The notes below the pieces were generated by a model. The model was not told where the DNA came from and did no database searches. It saw nothing but the letters and a program-made list of their open reading frames with translations. Shown here piece by piece: positions 46,354-58,173 of a stretch of 64,000 nt of DNA (positions within the stretch are counted from its first letter, which is position 1; every line of letters starts with the position of its first letter). Origin of the DNA: Plazaster borealis (Eukaryota; Echinodermata; Asteroidea; Forcipulatida; Labidiasteridae); NCBI GenBank assembly GCA_021014325.1, contig CM037460.1, positions 22,830,544 to 22,894,543 of the forward strand, read 5' to 3'. The translations under genes and the position numbers were made by a program.

Positions 46354-49300
46354 ATGGCACAGAGCGACATCGGCGATTGGTACCGGGGGATTCCGCTAAT
46401 AACGCGAGCATGGTTCACCGGGTCTGTAGTGCTTCCACTGATTGCTAAGTTCGGTATCCCTCCCAACCCAATGATGCGGTTGGCCCTCAGCTTTCATAAA
46501 GTGGTGTACGGATTTCAGGTACTTTCGGACACGCCACGCTTCATTTATGATGATTATCATTGTTACTGTTAACTTTGTTGAAAAGGATTTTTATTATTAT
46601 TTTCAAATGGTTGTTTAATTACAAACAATTGTTGTTTATTTTTTTACTGGAATATTTAAAAATATTTTTACAACATGTTCTGAAAATGAAGCATTTATGA
46701 TTAAGTGTTATTTACTTTTATTGGGAATTTTAAGGTAAACATGACAAACTGATATTTCACAAACTGGAAAGAAAGTAAGAGGAACAGTTACGCAACAAGA
46801 TCTAGTAACTGAGGCGCTGTACTGTAGTGTAACCATGTGTAAAAACCATGTAAATTGTGTTTGCAAGGTGACGAAGGGGCTTTTTTGGCAGTAAGTCAAT
46901 GTTTTCCATACAGCTTTTGCATTATTCCCACAGGTTCTCTCCCGCATTATGTCATTGTGGTGTATGTGTGTTTTTATGATGTGTTTTTTTACATTGAATT
47001 TTTGATTCAATCAATTTAAAACAATACTTGCTTTAAATCAGGTTAATTTGTGGTGGATGTGGTCGAAGGGGATTTTTCTAGGTCTTTATATATAATCTTT
47101 ACCTTTTGCATGTAATTCCCTCGTTCCAGATATGGCGACCCGTTACAGCTCTCTTTTTCTATCCCATAACTCCGATGACCGGCTTTCACTACCTCATACA
47201 GCTCTTTTTCCTCTACAGTTACTCCAATAAATTAGAGAGAGGTGAGTTTTCTTACATAGCCAGATATGGGATTAAATGGAGTTTCTTTTAGACATCTTTG
47301 GGGTGGTATCTTTGAGTTGGTATCTTTGAGCCATCTTTTTGATATACCCTCCCACCCCCCGCACCTCCAGTTTTGGCTGAGACTCTGTCGTCAATTGACC
47401 CACTTTATACTTCTGATGACATCGGCATAGTAATTTGATTTGACAAATGTGATGCGATCAAGAAAAATGATTCGTTTGTCGCCCTAGATCAGTTTTCGTT
47501 TATTTTAAATACATTTGAAAAGAGCATAATCTATGCTTTTGATACTGTTAAAACCCCATGTTGATACCACCTATCACCTTTGGTTCAAAAGTTGTGTAAG
47601 TAGAAACACCAAGAGATGTGAGAGAATGAAACTGAGAAAAGGGGGTTTAAAGTCGAGTTGTTTATTGAAACTACATCGACACATTTTTCTCAATGTTAAT
47701 TTTAACCCCTTTTTGATGTTATTTATCAGAAAGGAAGTTGCCAATATAAAATATATATGAGATTTTGTTCACAGGACTCTGGAAAGTATTGAGTATACAG
47801 TGCTTTACACACATCGGTGTACGGGTAAAACCAAACATAATATTCTTTATCCCCAATGCAAATTTCATATCTATTAAATTGTCGCGGTCCCCGCTGCTAA
47901 AATATAGGATTCAAACTGCCTCTAGCTACCGGGCAATCCCAATTCGGGTTCGAATCCCACCCGAGTAATATGCCTGTGATTTTGTTCACAGGACTCGGGA
48001 AAGTACTGAGTATACAGTGCTTTACACACATTGGTGTACGGGTAAAACCAAATATAATATTAAATAAGATATATTTTGGCATGTAAATTAATTTTTTGTT
48101 GTTGTTGAAAATGTCACCCCATTTGGCCTGTTTTGGCTTGTTTCTCAATACTGAGTCTTTTTGTGTGTTTCTTGTTTCCAGGTATCTTTGATGGCAAGCC
48201 AGCAGATTACTTGTTCATGCTCATATTTAACTGGGCCTGCCTCGTTGTATCCTTTTAAATCTGATTCAGAGCAAAGAGAGAGTTGACTCTTAGCTTTTAT
48301 TGCATTTCTCTTCAATCTTTTTTCTGATGCCCAAGTTCTGTCCGTCATGCTCTTTAATGCCAGCAGCTGGGCATTTCCAAAACAAGAGCAGCTAAACACC
48401 TGTCACCATAACATAACAACTTAACACCATAACAACTTTGTGAACTTTCTTTCCTATAAATGAGTGTTTTTCCCTTCAATCTCCTTAACTTTAACTCCAA
48501 TTAGATCATTGGTTTTATCGCTCCACTGGCGGTAAGTTTTGAAGTTTAAATTAAAAATTGCTTGTTTTTCTAAATGTAGCAATGGTATGTTAAAGGCACT
48601 GTACACGTTTGGTAATGACTCAAAATATATATTAGCATAAAAACTGACTTGGTAACGAGCAACGGAGAGCTGTTGATAGTATAAAACATTGTGAGAAACG
48701 ACTCCCTCTGAAGTAACGTAGTTTTTGAGAAAGAGGTAATTTCTCACTAAAATTATAAAAGACTTCTTGCAAGAAGTTTTTATTCCTATCTGAAAGCACA
48801 CAAATTTGTACAACAAGGGTGTTTTTTCTTTCATCATTTTCTTGCAACTTCGATGACCAATTGAGCCCAAATTTTCACAGGCTTGTTATTTTATGCATAT
48901 GTTGGGATACACCAACCGAGAACACTGGTCTTTGACAATTACCAAACGTGTATGATGCCTTTAAGTGGAACACTGCCTTCAAATCTCTCAGAATGTTGCT
49001 GTTTGGAATTGCTCCCTATCCTTTTCCTACAGTGTATTTTAGTTTGTGAGTAGTAATTAAAAAACCCATAAATTTGCCTCTTTGCATTTGCATTTTCACA
49101 GGCTTGATATTTTATGCATATGTTGGGATACACCAAGTGAGAACACTGGTCTTTGACAATTACCAATTGTGTTCAGTGCCTTCATCTATGGTTTGTTACT
49201 GTCTTCTCTCTACATAGTTGCTGATGGATCCCATGGTGTTAAGTGTCTTGTATGTGTGGTGTCAGCTCAACCGTGACACCATCGTCCAGTTCTGGTTTGG

Positions 49301-51656
49301 TACTCAGTTTAAGGCAATGTACCTTCCTTGGGTCCTGGTTGCGTTCAACATGATCATCAGGGGAGCGTAAGCTGATTACAACCATTTTTATTGCCCACCA
49401 ACCCCTTTCCCTCAACCTCTGTTTACAATAGTAAACCCTGGGAGGGAAACTCCTTACTTGGACCCTGAATGGACAATGACTGGTGTACAAAAGTCTACCG
49501 TAAACTTGTTAAGTTGTACTCATTCAGCATTCACCATGTTCACAGCCAGACTATTCTAATTTGCATGCGTATCCAAAAATTTGGGTATGCAAATGATCCA
49601 ATACCAGGGTGAGAGAGCGGTCAACCTCGTACTGCTTGACACACAATGGGGACGAGGTGGTTGCCACCCCCCTCTTGCTCCCCCCAATGAGATTTTAAAA
49701 AATGCACAAATGAATAGTTTGATACATTAAATAGCCCTCCCCCACAAAATATAATTATAATATATAAACAAAATATATAAGAATAAATAATTAAAATAAA
49801 AAATAAGTAAAATAAAATTAATACAAAATAAATTATGTATTTATCTCCAACTGCCCCCCAATTAAAATGTCTGGTTAACTCTTTAGAGACCATAGCTGCC
49901 GCAAGCGGCTTGTACCAAAATGCCCATAGCGGCTGCAAACGGCCGCAATATTTGAAATATTTCCGCTCAAACAAGAGCGTCAAAGAAAAGGTCTTGGATC
50001 GAATTGACATTTCCTAATGTTTTCCTGTTCACATAGAATGTACAATTCTAAAAACAAAACCACATATTTCTGTTTCTTAATAATTTTCCTGACATTTTTC
50101 CTGAAAATAACGCGGAAAAAAATCAACAAGATTAGCCATGTCTGGCTGTACGAGGATGATTATACAGAAATAAATGGTCTCTAAAGGGTTCAACTCCTCC
50201 TAAATTCCTCCTAAGCTGTACCTGTTTGTTTTTTTCTTCTGAAGTTTGATGAATCCAACTGACTAATACTTTGTTTTCTGTCCATGCCTCTAGGGGAGTT
50301 TATGAACTGTTGGGGATCGTGGTCGGCCATCTTTACTTTTTTTTGATGTTCAAGTACCCCCAGGATTTCGGTGGCCGCGCTTTCCTGAGCACTCCTGCTA
50401 TTTTGTGAGTATACGAAATTCTTCACTAAAATAAATGTAAATTTTATTTATTTATTTGATTACACATCCAACAGCACAATTTGCTTCAATAACAGGATGA
50501 ATAGGAAAGGAGAAGAAATGTTCAGTATTAGATGTGGGAGGAAAACACCAATGTGGAAAACCCACGCGCAATCAGGTAGAGACTGAAAACCCAATCCACA
50601 TGCAAGGCTCCGGGTCTGAGGTGGGATTCGAACCGGGGTCCACAGAGGTGAAAGGCAGGGAAAGAAACCACTGCACCAACCTGATTCCCTAAAAGATTCC
50701 ACAAATTGCTAGAATATGCGACATTTCTCAGCTGAACAACCGATGTTCCTTTTTTCCCCTCAGTTTTTAAGGCTATGGGAAACTGAAAAATCATTGTTTC
50801 AGTTTTATGCAAATTGTTTTTAATGGCCTGATTCGACCCGTGCAGAGACTTTCTCAAAGGCTAAATGACAACACAACAAACATATGCAAGTATACTCGTG
50901 TAACACAAGCTTTAGAAAGGAAGTGAAAAGATAGAAACAGAGAGCAGTCAGAAAAAGCAAGAGATGAACAATTTAAAGGAGACTAGGGGTTGGGGTGGGG
51001 GTTGGAGGGAATAATAATTCCGAGTTCTTATATAGTGCTTTATCACACCCGATGGGCGTATCAAAGTGCTCAGTATTTTTTCCTGCAAGGTATGCGGAGC
51101 TACATTTTTGAAGTATGAGACCTATTCCTTTACATAGCACCATGTAATGGTTTACAAGGTGCTGTGGCGCAATATGCTGTCAAACCAGGAATACTGGGTT
51201 GAACCCCTTCTCTTTACGATAAGTGCACTGGGTTCTTTTACGTGCATTACATTACACACGGGACCTACAGCTTTACGTCCCATCCGAAGGACGCAGCAAT
51301 AATGGTTAAGTATCTTGCATAAGGGCCACGTGTCACGACCGGGACTCAAACCCACACTCTGCTGATCAGGAACACCAGAGCTTGAGTTCGGTGTTCTTAT
51401 CCACTCGGCCACAACACGCCACAGGGGAAGGGGCTAGTTTAATGTGACGGGTTGTTTCCATCTACAAAGCTGTCTCTCTATAAAAATCTTGTGGGTTTCT
51501 TTCTTGACCAGATACAAGTACTTTCCCAACCGTCAAGGAGGAGTGAGTGGATTTGGCATGGCCCCTCCAAGCCAGCGCCCTCGTGAAAACAGAAATGATG
51601 AACCCGCTGGAGCACGGTATCGATGGGGAGGAGGGCAACAACTAGGTGGCCAGTGA
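46354..51656 (+). CDS. DERL1: Derlin-1, complete, 7 coding exons
   Basis: Exons: 46354-46518, 47130-47241, 48182-48246, 48505-48531, 49218-49366, 50294-50404, 51512-51656 (TGA). Phases join perfectly, giving 257 residues (human about 251). The N-terminus SDIGDWYRGIPLITRAWF is Derlin-1 type. Derlin landmarks: FQIWRPVTALFF (the WR of loop 1), GKPADYLFMLIFNWACLV, QLNRDTIVQFWFGTQFKAMY, LVGHLY-type GHLYFFLMFKYPQDFGGR, GVSGFG, and a C-terminal SHP-like box RWGGGQQLGGQ for p97/VCP binding. Role: catalytically dead rhomboid-fold ER membrane protein that helps retrotranslocate misfolded proteins for ERAD. Exon 4 is a 27-nt microexon. It is transcribed away from TBC1D31. Confidence 0.96.
47765..48060 (+). 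mobile_element. tRNA-derived SINE, family E (tail copy plus a longer copy)
   Basis: GTATACAGTGCTTTACACAC and GTGTACGGGTAAAACC occur twice (about 47775-47835 and 47992-48052). The second is preceded by B box GGTTCGAATCCCACCCGAGT. A fuller copy is at 55315-55500. DERL1 intron 2. Confidence 0.65.
48590..48964. mobile_element. TTAA MITE, family 1
   Basis: TTAAAGGCACTGTACACG to GTGTATGATGCCTTTAA, with TTAA on both sides. It is followed by a fragment of the same family at 49096-49183. DERL1 intron 4. Confidence 0.8.
49875..50192. mobile_element. piggyBac-like MITE, family 7
   Basis: TTAA then CTCTTTAGAGACCATAGC; ends AAATGGTCTCTAAAGGGTTC. The right TTAA has decayed. DERL1 intron 5. Confidence 0.7.
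50450..50690 (-). mobile_element. tRNA-derived SINE, family D, antisense
   Basis: The reverse complement of the 26785 copy: TTTATTTGATTACACATCCA, GACTGAAAACCCAATCCAC, inverted B box GGTGGGATTCGAACCGGGG, and GAAACCACTGCACCAACC. DERL1 intron 6. Confidence 0.75.
51010..51423 (-). mobile_element. tRNA-Leu/Ser-like SINE, family L, antisense, full length
   Basis: AATAATAATTCCGAGTTCTT tail, TATAGTGCTTTATCACACCC, body, then CACACTCTGCTGATCAGGAA and TATCCACTCGGCCACAACAC. It sits in the last DERL1 intron, about 90 bp before the final acceptor. Confidence 0.8.
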
Positions 51657-51745
51657 CCTAGAGGTGAATGATCAAAAACTACTCACCTGTAAATACTGGG
51701 AGTAGAGCTGCTATGAAGTGTACAAAATTACTTAGAGCAGTTACC

Positions 51746-52416
51746 TTAAAGGTATCGTACACGTTTGGTAATGACTCAAAACAAATATTAGCATAAAAAC
51801 TTACTTGGTAACAAGCAACGGAGAGCTGTTGAAAGTATAAAACATTGTAGGAAACGACTCCCTCTGAAGTAACGTAGTTTTTGAGAAAGAGGTAATTTCT
51901 CACTAAAATAATAAAAACTTCTTGCAAGAAGTTTTTGTTCATATCTGAAAGCACACAATTTACAACAAGGGTGTTTTTTCTTTCGTCATTTTCTTGCAAC
52001 TTCGATGACCAATTGAGCCCAAATTTTCACAGGCTTGTTATTTTATGCATATGTTGGAATACACCAAGTGAGAACACTGGTCTTTGACAATTACCAAACG
52101 TGTACGATACCTTTAACCCTTTTGGAGACCATAGCAGCCACAAGCGGCTTGTACCAAAATGCCCATAGCGGCTGCAAAACGGCCCCAGGGTTTGACCTGC
52201 TTTCATTCACATAAAGAGGTCGAAGTAAAGGTCATGTGTGGATATTAATTTTTCCAATGTAGTATGTTAACATAGTATCCCAATTTCTAAATACAAAACT
52301 AAATTTTCTGTTTCATGTTATTTTTTCTGGTCAAAATTTGATTTATGAAATTAACAATATTAGCAATGTCTGGCCGTTTTGTGATGAGTATACAAAAGTG
52401 AATGGTCTCTAAAGGG
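51746..52416. mobile_element. Family 1 MITE and piggyBac-like family 7 MITE sharing one TTAA
   Basis: Family 1 runs 51746-52116 and ends GTACGATACCTTTAA. Family 7 begins at the same TTAA (52113-52116) with CCCTTTTGGAGACCAT and ends ATGGTCTCTAAAGGG at 52416. Confidence 0.8.
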
Positions 52417-52425
52417 CGAATAGCA

Positions 52426-52983
52426 GAATCTGAGTCCAATTTCATAGAGCTGCTTAAGCAGAAAATAATGCTTACAATTTTCTGGGGAGCAAAAATAAGC
52501 AGGATACCAGTCACAAATTGTACATTATGGCATGCTATTTTGGCTGGAACCTTCTTCTGATATTAGCATAATTTGGTTGTGCTTAAGCAACTTTTTGTGC
52601 TTTAAAGACACTGGACACGTTTGGTAATTACTCAAAATATATATTAGCATAAAAAGTTACTTAGTAACGAGCAACAGAGAGCTGTTGATAGTATAAAACA
52701 TTGTGAGAAATGACTCCCTCTGAAGTAACGTAGTTTTTGAGAAAGAGGTAATTTCTCACTAAAATATTTGAATCTGAAAAAGACTTTCAGATACAAATTT
52801 TGTACCACGGGGGTGTTTTTTCTTTCATTATTTTCTTGCAACTTCGATGCCCAATTGAGCCCAAGTATTCACAGGTTTGTTATTTCATGCATATGTTGGG
52901 ATACACGAAGTGAGAATGCTGGTCTTTGACAATTACCAAACGTGTTCAGTGCCTTTAAGACTGCTCTATGAAAGTGGGCTCTG
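52426..52983. repeat. 558-bp composite repeat, copy 1
   Basis: A family 5 element (CAATTTCATAGAGCTGCT ... CTGCTCTATGAAAGTGGG) carrying a family 1 MITE inserted at TTAA (52602-52958). It matches 53920-54477 with no difference or indel that I can find, at a constant offset of 1,494. Confidence 0.92.
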
Positions 52984-53515
52984 GTCTAGAAGCCAAAAGT
53001 GTATTATAAATAAATGCAACAGCAATTCTGCCGATAATTTAATCAGTGTCTCAACTTAAAGCTCCTTTTAAAAAAAAACTAAGCCCGACTGGTTACTGTT
53101 TGAAGTTAGTAGAATAGTTTTATTCTTAGTTAAATGTACATTTACACCAATGCTTTCTCATAACCCATTACTTTAAAAAATAATGCAAAATACAAGTTAT
53201 GCTGCGAGATCTATGGCCCGACTTTACAAAGCTCTTAGGCCCATTCACACGAGGCAATTTACAGGCAACCACTTTCAGGCAATCTCCTTGAAGAAAAGTC
53301 ATTCACATTTTCACATCTTTTTCTTGGGGATCGTAAGACACTGTTTGAAAAATGACTCATGTTCTACCAAAGTGATCCTGTAGCATGCACTGCAGTTGGT
53401 TGCCTCCAAGTTGCCTGTAAAAGTTGCCTCGTGTGACAGGGCCCTAAGGCCATGTCGGACTTGGCTACAGCTGGCTAGATTTCCATGTCATCATACGTTG
53501 AAGTATAGTACATCC

Positions 53516-53891
53516 TTAAAGGCACTGTACACGTTTGGTATTTACTCAAAATATATATTAGCATAAAAACTGACTTGGTAACAAGCAAGGGAGAGCTGTT
53601 GATAGTATAAAACATTGTGAGAAACGACTCCCTCTGAAGTAACGTAGTTTTGGAGAAAGAGGTAATTTCTCACTAAAATAATAAAAGACTTCTTACAAGA
53701 AGCCTTTTATTCCTATCTGAAAGCACACCAATTTGTGCAACAAGGGTGTTTTTTCTTTCATCATTTTCTTGCAACTTCAATGACCAATTGAACCCAAATT
53801 TTCACAGGCTTGTTATTTTATGCATATGTTGGGATACACCAAGTGAGAATACTGGTCTTTGACAATTACCAAACGTGTTCAGTGCCTTTAA
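53516..53891. mobile_element. TTAA MITE, family 1
   Basis: TTAAAGGCACTGTACACG to GTTCAGTGCCTTTAA. It lies between the two copies of the 558-bp duplication and differs from the MITE inside them. Confidence 0.8.
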
Positions 53892-53919
53892 CAACACCCT
53901 TAGCATCAGTTGGCTTTAT

Positions 53920-54477
53920 GAATCTGAGTCCAATTTCATAGAGCTGCTTAAGCAGAAAATAATGCTTACAATTTTCTGGGGAGCAAAAATAAGCAGGATA
54001 CCAGTCACAAATTGTACATTATGGCATGCTATTTTGGCTGGAACCTTCTTCTGATATTAGCATAATTTGGTTGTGCTTAAGCAACTTTTTGTGCTTTAAA
54101 GACACTGGACACGTTTGGTAATTACTCAAAATATATATTAGCATAAAAAGTTACTTAGTAACGAGCAACAGAGAGCTGTTGATAGTATAAAACATTGTGA
54201 GAAATGACTCCCTCTGAAGTAACGTAGTTTTTGAGAAAGAGGTAATTTCTCACTAAAATATTTGAATCTGAAAAAGACTTTCAGATACAAATTTTGTACC
54301 ACGGGGGTGTTTTTTCTTTCATTATTTTCTTGCAACTTCGATGCCCAATTGAGCCCAAGTATTCACAGGTTTGTTATTTCATGCATATGTTGGGATACAC
54401 GAAGTGAGAATGCTGGTCTTTGACAATTACCAAACGTGTTCAGTGCCTTTAAGACTGCTCTATGAAAGTGGGCTCTG
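53920..54477. repeat. 558-bp composite repeat, copy 2
   Basis: Same sequence and orientation as 52426-52983. The nested family 1 MITE is at 54096-54452. Confidence 0.92.
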
Positions 54478-55314
54478 CAAAATTAATTTATAAAATAATC
54501 TCTTTGAGTTGTCAAACTTTAAGAAACACCACGCTAACATACCGCAACCATTCAGCCGATTATTAGGTAACTTACAATACAGAAATATGAATTTGAGAAA
54601 AATGAATTTGAGAAATCTAATGGAGAAGGTAAAACATGGGGCTGTATTTCATGAAGCTGTTCAGCACAAAAAACTGCTTCGCAAAGAACAATCTTGCATA
54701 GTGGACAAGCTACCAGCTGAAATATCATGGAATGTATCGTTTGTGACTGGTTTCTTGCTAGTTTTTGCTAAGCAGTAAAATAAGCTCAGCACCATTTTCT
54801 GCTTATGAGCTTTATAAAATTGGGCCATGGTCTTTCAAAAGAATGTGCGTATACATAAAATCATGCTAAAACCAAACTCTACCGATTCATGATCTTCGAC
54901 TTCTGTAAAGTAGTCTGCAAATACTACACTTTTTATGCACTTGGTTATTTATATTGTTGTAGTTGAATACCTGCCATATTTGATAAAGGTCTTTTGCTCA
55001 AGTTTAATTGAGATCTGCCCAGATTGGGAACTACGCTTAGTTTACAATTACAAACATGTTTTGTAAAGAGTTGTTACAAATTACGAACTAAAAATCACTT
55101 ACAAAACCAGTGTACAGATTCACTGATTTCTCGTACTTTTGATGGTTTGCATATCGTTCATTTGATCCCTATTCATAACCAGTGGACACTCGCGACAATT
55201 TTCACAAGGCAAACAATATCAATAAACGGGTGAAAGTACGTCCTTTTGGCATAATGTAAAGGACAAAACAATCAGTGAGGCAATTAATTAGTCTTGTCTA
55301 TAAAATCACTAAGG

Positions 55315-55500
55315 GCTAGCTCGGTGGTGTCTAGTGGTAAGACATCTGCTCTAGCAATGCAAAGATCGTGGGTTCGAATCCCACCTGAGTGATTTGCCTG
55401 TGGATTTTTTCACATAACTCGGGGAAAGAAATGAGTACCTAATACACATTGGTGTAAGGGTAAAAACAAATTATATTATTTGTCCCTGATGCAAAATTAA
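55315..55500 (+). mobile_element. tRNA-derived SINE, family E
   Basis: GGTGTCTAGTGGTAAGACAT head with B box GGGTTCGAATCCCACCTGAG, then TTGCCTGTGGATTTTTTCAC and the shared tail ACACATTGGTGTAAGGGTAA. The head resembles a tRNA, but the shared tail marks it as a SINE and not a tRNA gene. Confidence 0.7.
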
Positions 55501-56419
55501 CATCTATTGTATGTGTGCTGTTATCGAAACGCACAAAGTTAGTGTCCACTCATTCATTTTTTTTACAAACAGACAAAACACAACAACCAAACCTATACAG
55601 TACAAAGTTTATCTTATTTCTTGCCGTTCTCCGAAACACGTTTCTGATTGTCATGGGAATAAAACTCAAACATCCTTCGGCCTCAAGGGTATATAATATA
55701 TCTTAATCACTCAATACAAAGTTGTAGAAAAAAAGCTACAAATTTGTGTCTTCAAGTATAACTACAAACTTTGATGCTTATAGACACAAAGTAGTCATTT
55801 ATAAGTATACATAGAAACACAGGGCAGTTTAGGACCAGTAATAAAACTTTGTATCAACTGAAACCTTGTAATATCCGCGCTCGTCTTAAAGTTGCATGGC
55901 CTCATTTTCACCAAAGAAACCTTTTTAAAGTGTTTTTTTTTCTCTGAATGAATTTTGACAGATGATGCCGTTTCAAAACAAAAAATATGCAAAAACTTGT
56001 GTGCATATGCGATGGACAAGGCACAAAATACATGTAACATATAACATTGTTTGGACAAGGCTAATGGACATGAGATAATGTTGGGACCTGACAATAATTC
56101 ATTTTTAAGTTTTTAATTCACTACCACTTATCATTGGCGGATTTTTTCGTGCAATACCTTAAATTGAAAGCTGATAACTTTCTTGAATCTATAAAAAAAA
56201 AGGCTATTTAAGTTTAAATCTAAATCTTCTGGTCAAGTCGACCCAAAATCAGACCAAGCATCTTTCACAATCGTCGATAGTATAAACAAAAAAACTATGA
56301 ATTATGCGTCAGCGGTGAGTTGTTCAAAGATAAAATCTTATGTGAATGTACATCATTATAAACACATGTAATTAAAAAATGGCACATTTGCACAAATGTA
56401 TTATTTTTTTGAATGCACA

Positions 56420-56681
56420 TTAAAGGGACATGTTGCCTTGGATCGGACGAACAGGTCTAAAAAAAGCGTTTGTAACCGTTTGTTATAAAATGCATATGGT
56501 TAGAAAGACGTTATAAAAGTAGAATACAATGATCCACACAAATATGCCTCGAAATTGCGTGGTTTTCCTCTTACTTTGCGAACTAACATGGTCGACCATG
56601 TTGTGGAGTCAACATTTTGACTCCACAAAATGGCCGACCGTGTTTGTAGACCAACTCGCCCAAGGCAACGTGTCCCTTTAA
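56420..56681. mobile_element. TTAA MITE, family 4
   Basis: TTAAAGGGACATGTTGCCTTGG to CAAGGCAACGTGTCCCTTTAA; TTAA at 56420-56423 and 56678-56681. The interior contains the inverted pair TGTGGAGTCA / TGACTCCACA. Confidence 0.8.
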
Positions 56682-56985
56682 ATGCACATTAATTTAACTA
56701 GCACTGCTAGTATTACGAGGTATTATGAGTTGTTTAAATGCACACAAATATTTGTACCTACTGCAAATAACCTTAAACATGAACATTAATTACATATGCA
56801 TATTACATTTGAAAATAAGTTGTCTTTTTAAATACAAATCTAAAACTACAGAAATCTTAAGAACAGGAACCCTCCTTCCATGCGAAAAATTGCATGATTG
56901 TATTTTTGAAATAGCTTAAAAACTCACTGATCCAGATGAGTTTAAAGAAAAAGAAAAATTATTTATTAATTTATGAGAATTGCTT

Positions 56986-57337
56986 TTAAAGGAACGTTAC
57001 AGAACTGGTAATTAAAATTTTCTTTAAGATCACAGATTTACATAAAACTTACACGGTCTAGTAGAAAACATCCCAAGAAATATTTCTGTCTGAAATGCCA
57101 TATTTGATGAGAAATAAATAAAACTAATTTCCGATTGGAGTTTATCGCTCATGAGCGTTTTATTCATGCATTGTATAACACATGCAAATGTGTAATCGGT
57201 TTTTCACTCTTTTCTCGTGACCCAGATGGCCGATCGATCTCAAACTTCTACAGGTTTGTCAGTTTATGTATATGGTGGATTATATAAAGTGCTGAACTAC
57301 TTTGTTAGCAAAAACCAATTCTGTAATGTTCCTTTAA
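56986..57337. mobile_element. TTAA MITE, family 3
   Basis: TTAAAGGAACGTTACAGAAC to TTCTGTAATGTTCCTTTAA, an inverted pair with TTAA flanks. The interior is related to 3896-4217. Confidence 0.75.
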
Positions 57338-58173
57338 AATAAAACAAAATATTTGATGGGAAACATTCTGTGAGTTATTTCATCCAGCAAATTCCTCCAG
57401 CAAAAAACTTTCAGACTGAAAATGTTTTGTGCACACTGAATGCCAGTGACATTGAGTAGCGACTGATACATTTTTGGGTAGCGTTTTGCTACGCTATTCA
57501 AAGAAAATCGTTCGCGGACATCACATTAGAATTTGACTCCATCCAGAAGATGGCTAGAGCAAGATGACATACAAACTAGCTACCACGACTCAAATGAAAT
57601 TTTAAACCACGTGGTGTTACCGCAAGTTTATTTGTTTCAACCATCATGCTGTATTTTCAAGTTTGACTTCAAAACTCTTTCCTTGTCATCCCCACAAAAT
57701 GTTCAACTGCTTAATTGGATGAAAACTAATCACTTATGCAAATCTGACTGAATCTTAAGCTCTGCTCGAAGGATTTCTCTACAAGTAAAATAGATATACT
57801 ATTATGTGCTTACAATGTATATAGTTAAAAATAAATGGGAAAAGTTCAGATTAATGAATAGCTAAATTTTATTTTGTGAACACAAACAAGTGAATCACGG
57901 TTATTACTTTTTACATTATGGTCCATCTGGGTTTCGCTTAAATTGCTTTTTTTTTAAGACAAAGAAATGCCGGTACAGAAAAATATGCATAATTTTGTAA
58001 AGACACAATTTTGAACACAATGGTAAAGTTTAGGTGAAGACATGCTACTTTTATCTTTCTGTACCTTATTTTAAGTAAAACAAAAAAATGAAACCAACTA
58101 TACCAAAGACCTAATTAAGAGGAAAGTCATCATGTTTAATTAAACAAAAATCTGAATCGAAATTAATTTGACT

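Larger units (their letters stand above)
51657..53035 (+). other. Probable DERL1 3' UTR and downstream flank
   Basis: Begins after the TGA at 51654-51656. It is quickly filled by a family 1 MITE (51746-52116), a family 7 MITE sharing its TTAA (52113-52416) and the first copy of the 558-bp duplication (52426-52983). AATAAA occurs in TATAAATAAATGC at about 53008. Which signal is used cannot be told. Confidence 0.35.
54478..58173. other. Intergenic / downstream flank without a recognisable gene
   Basis: Only repeats are seen: a family 5 element (54640-54826), a SINE E (55315-55500), a family 4 MITE (56420-56681) and a family 3 MITE (56986-57337). Short open frames here have no family resemblance. 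Minus-strand 3' UTR of the EGF gene presumably occupies the right part; TTTATT occurs several times. Confidence 0.5.

Noticed and set aside
55315..55395. Possible tRNA gene
   Set aside because: It has A and B boxes and a tRNA-like shape but continues into a tail shared with 47775-48052, so it is a SINE. The same reasoning rejects the heads of families A, D and L.
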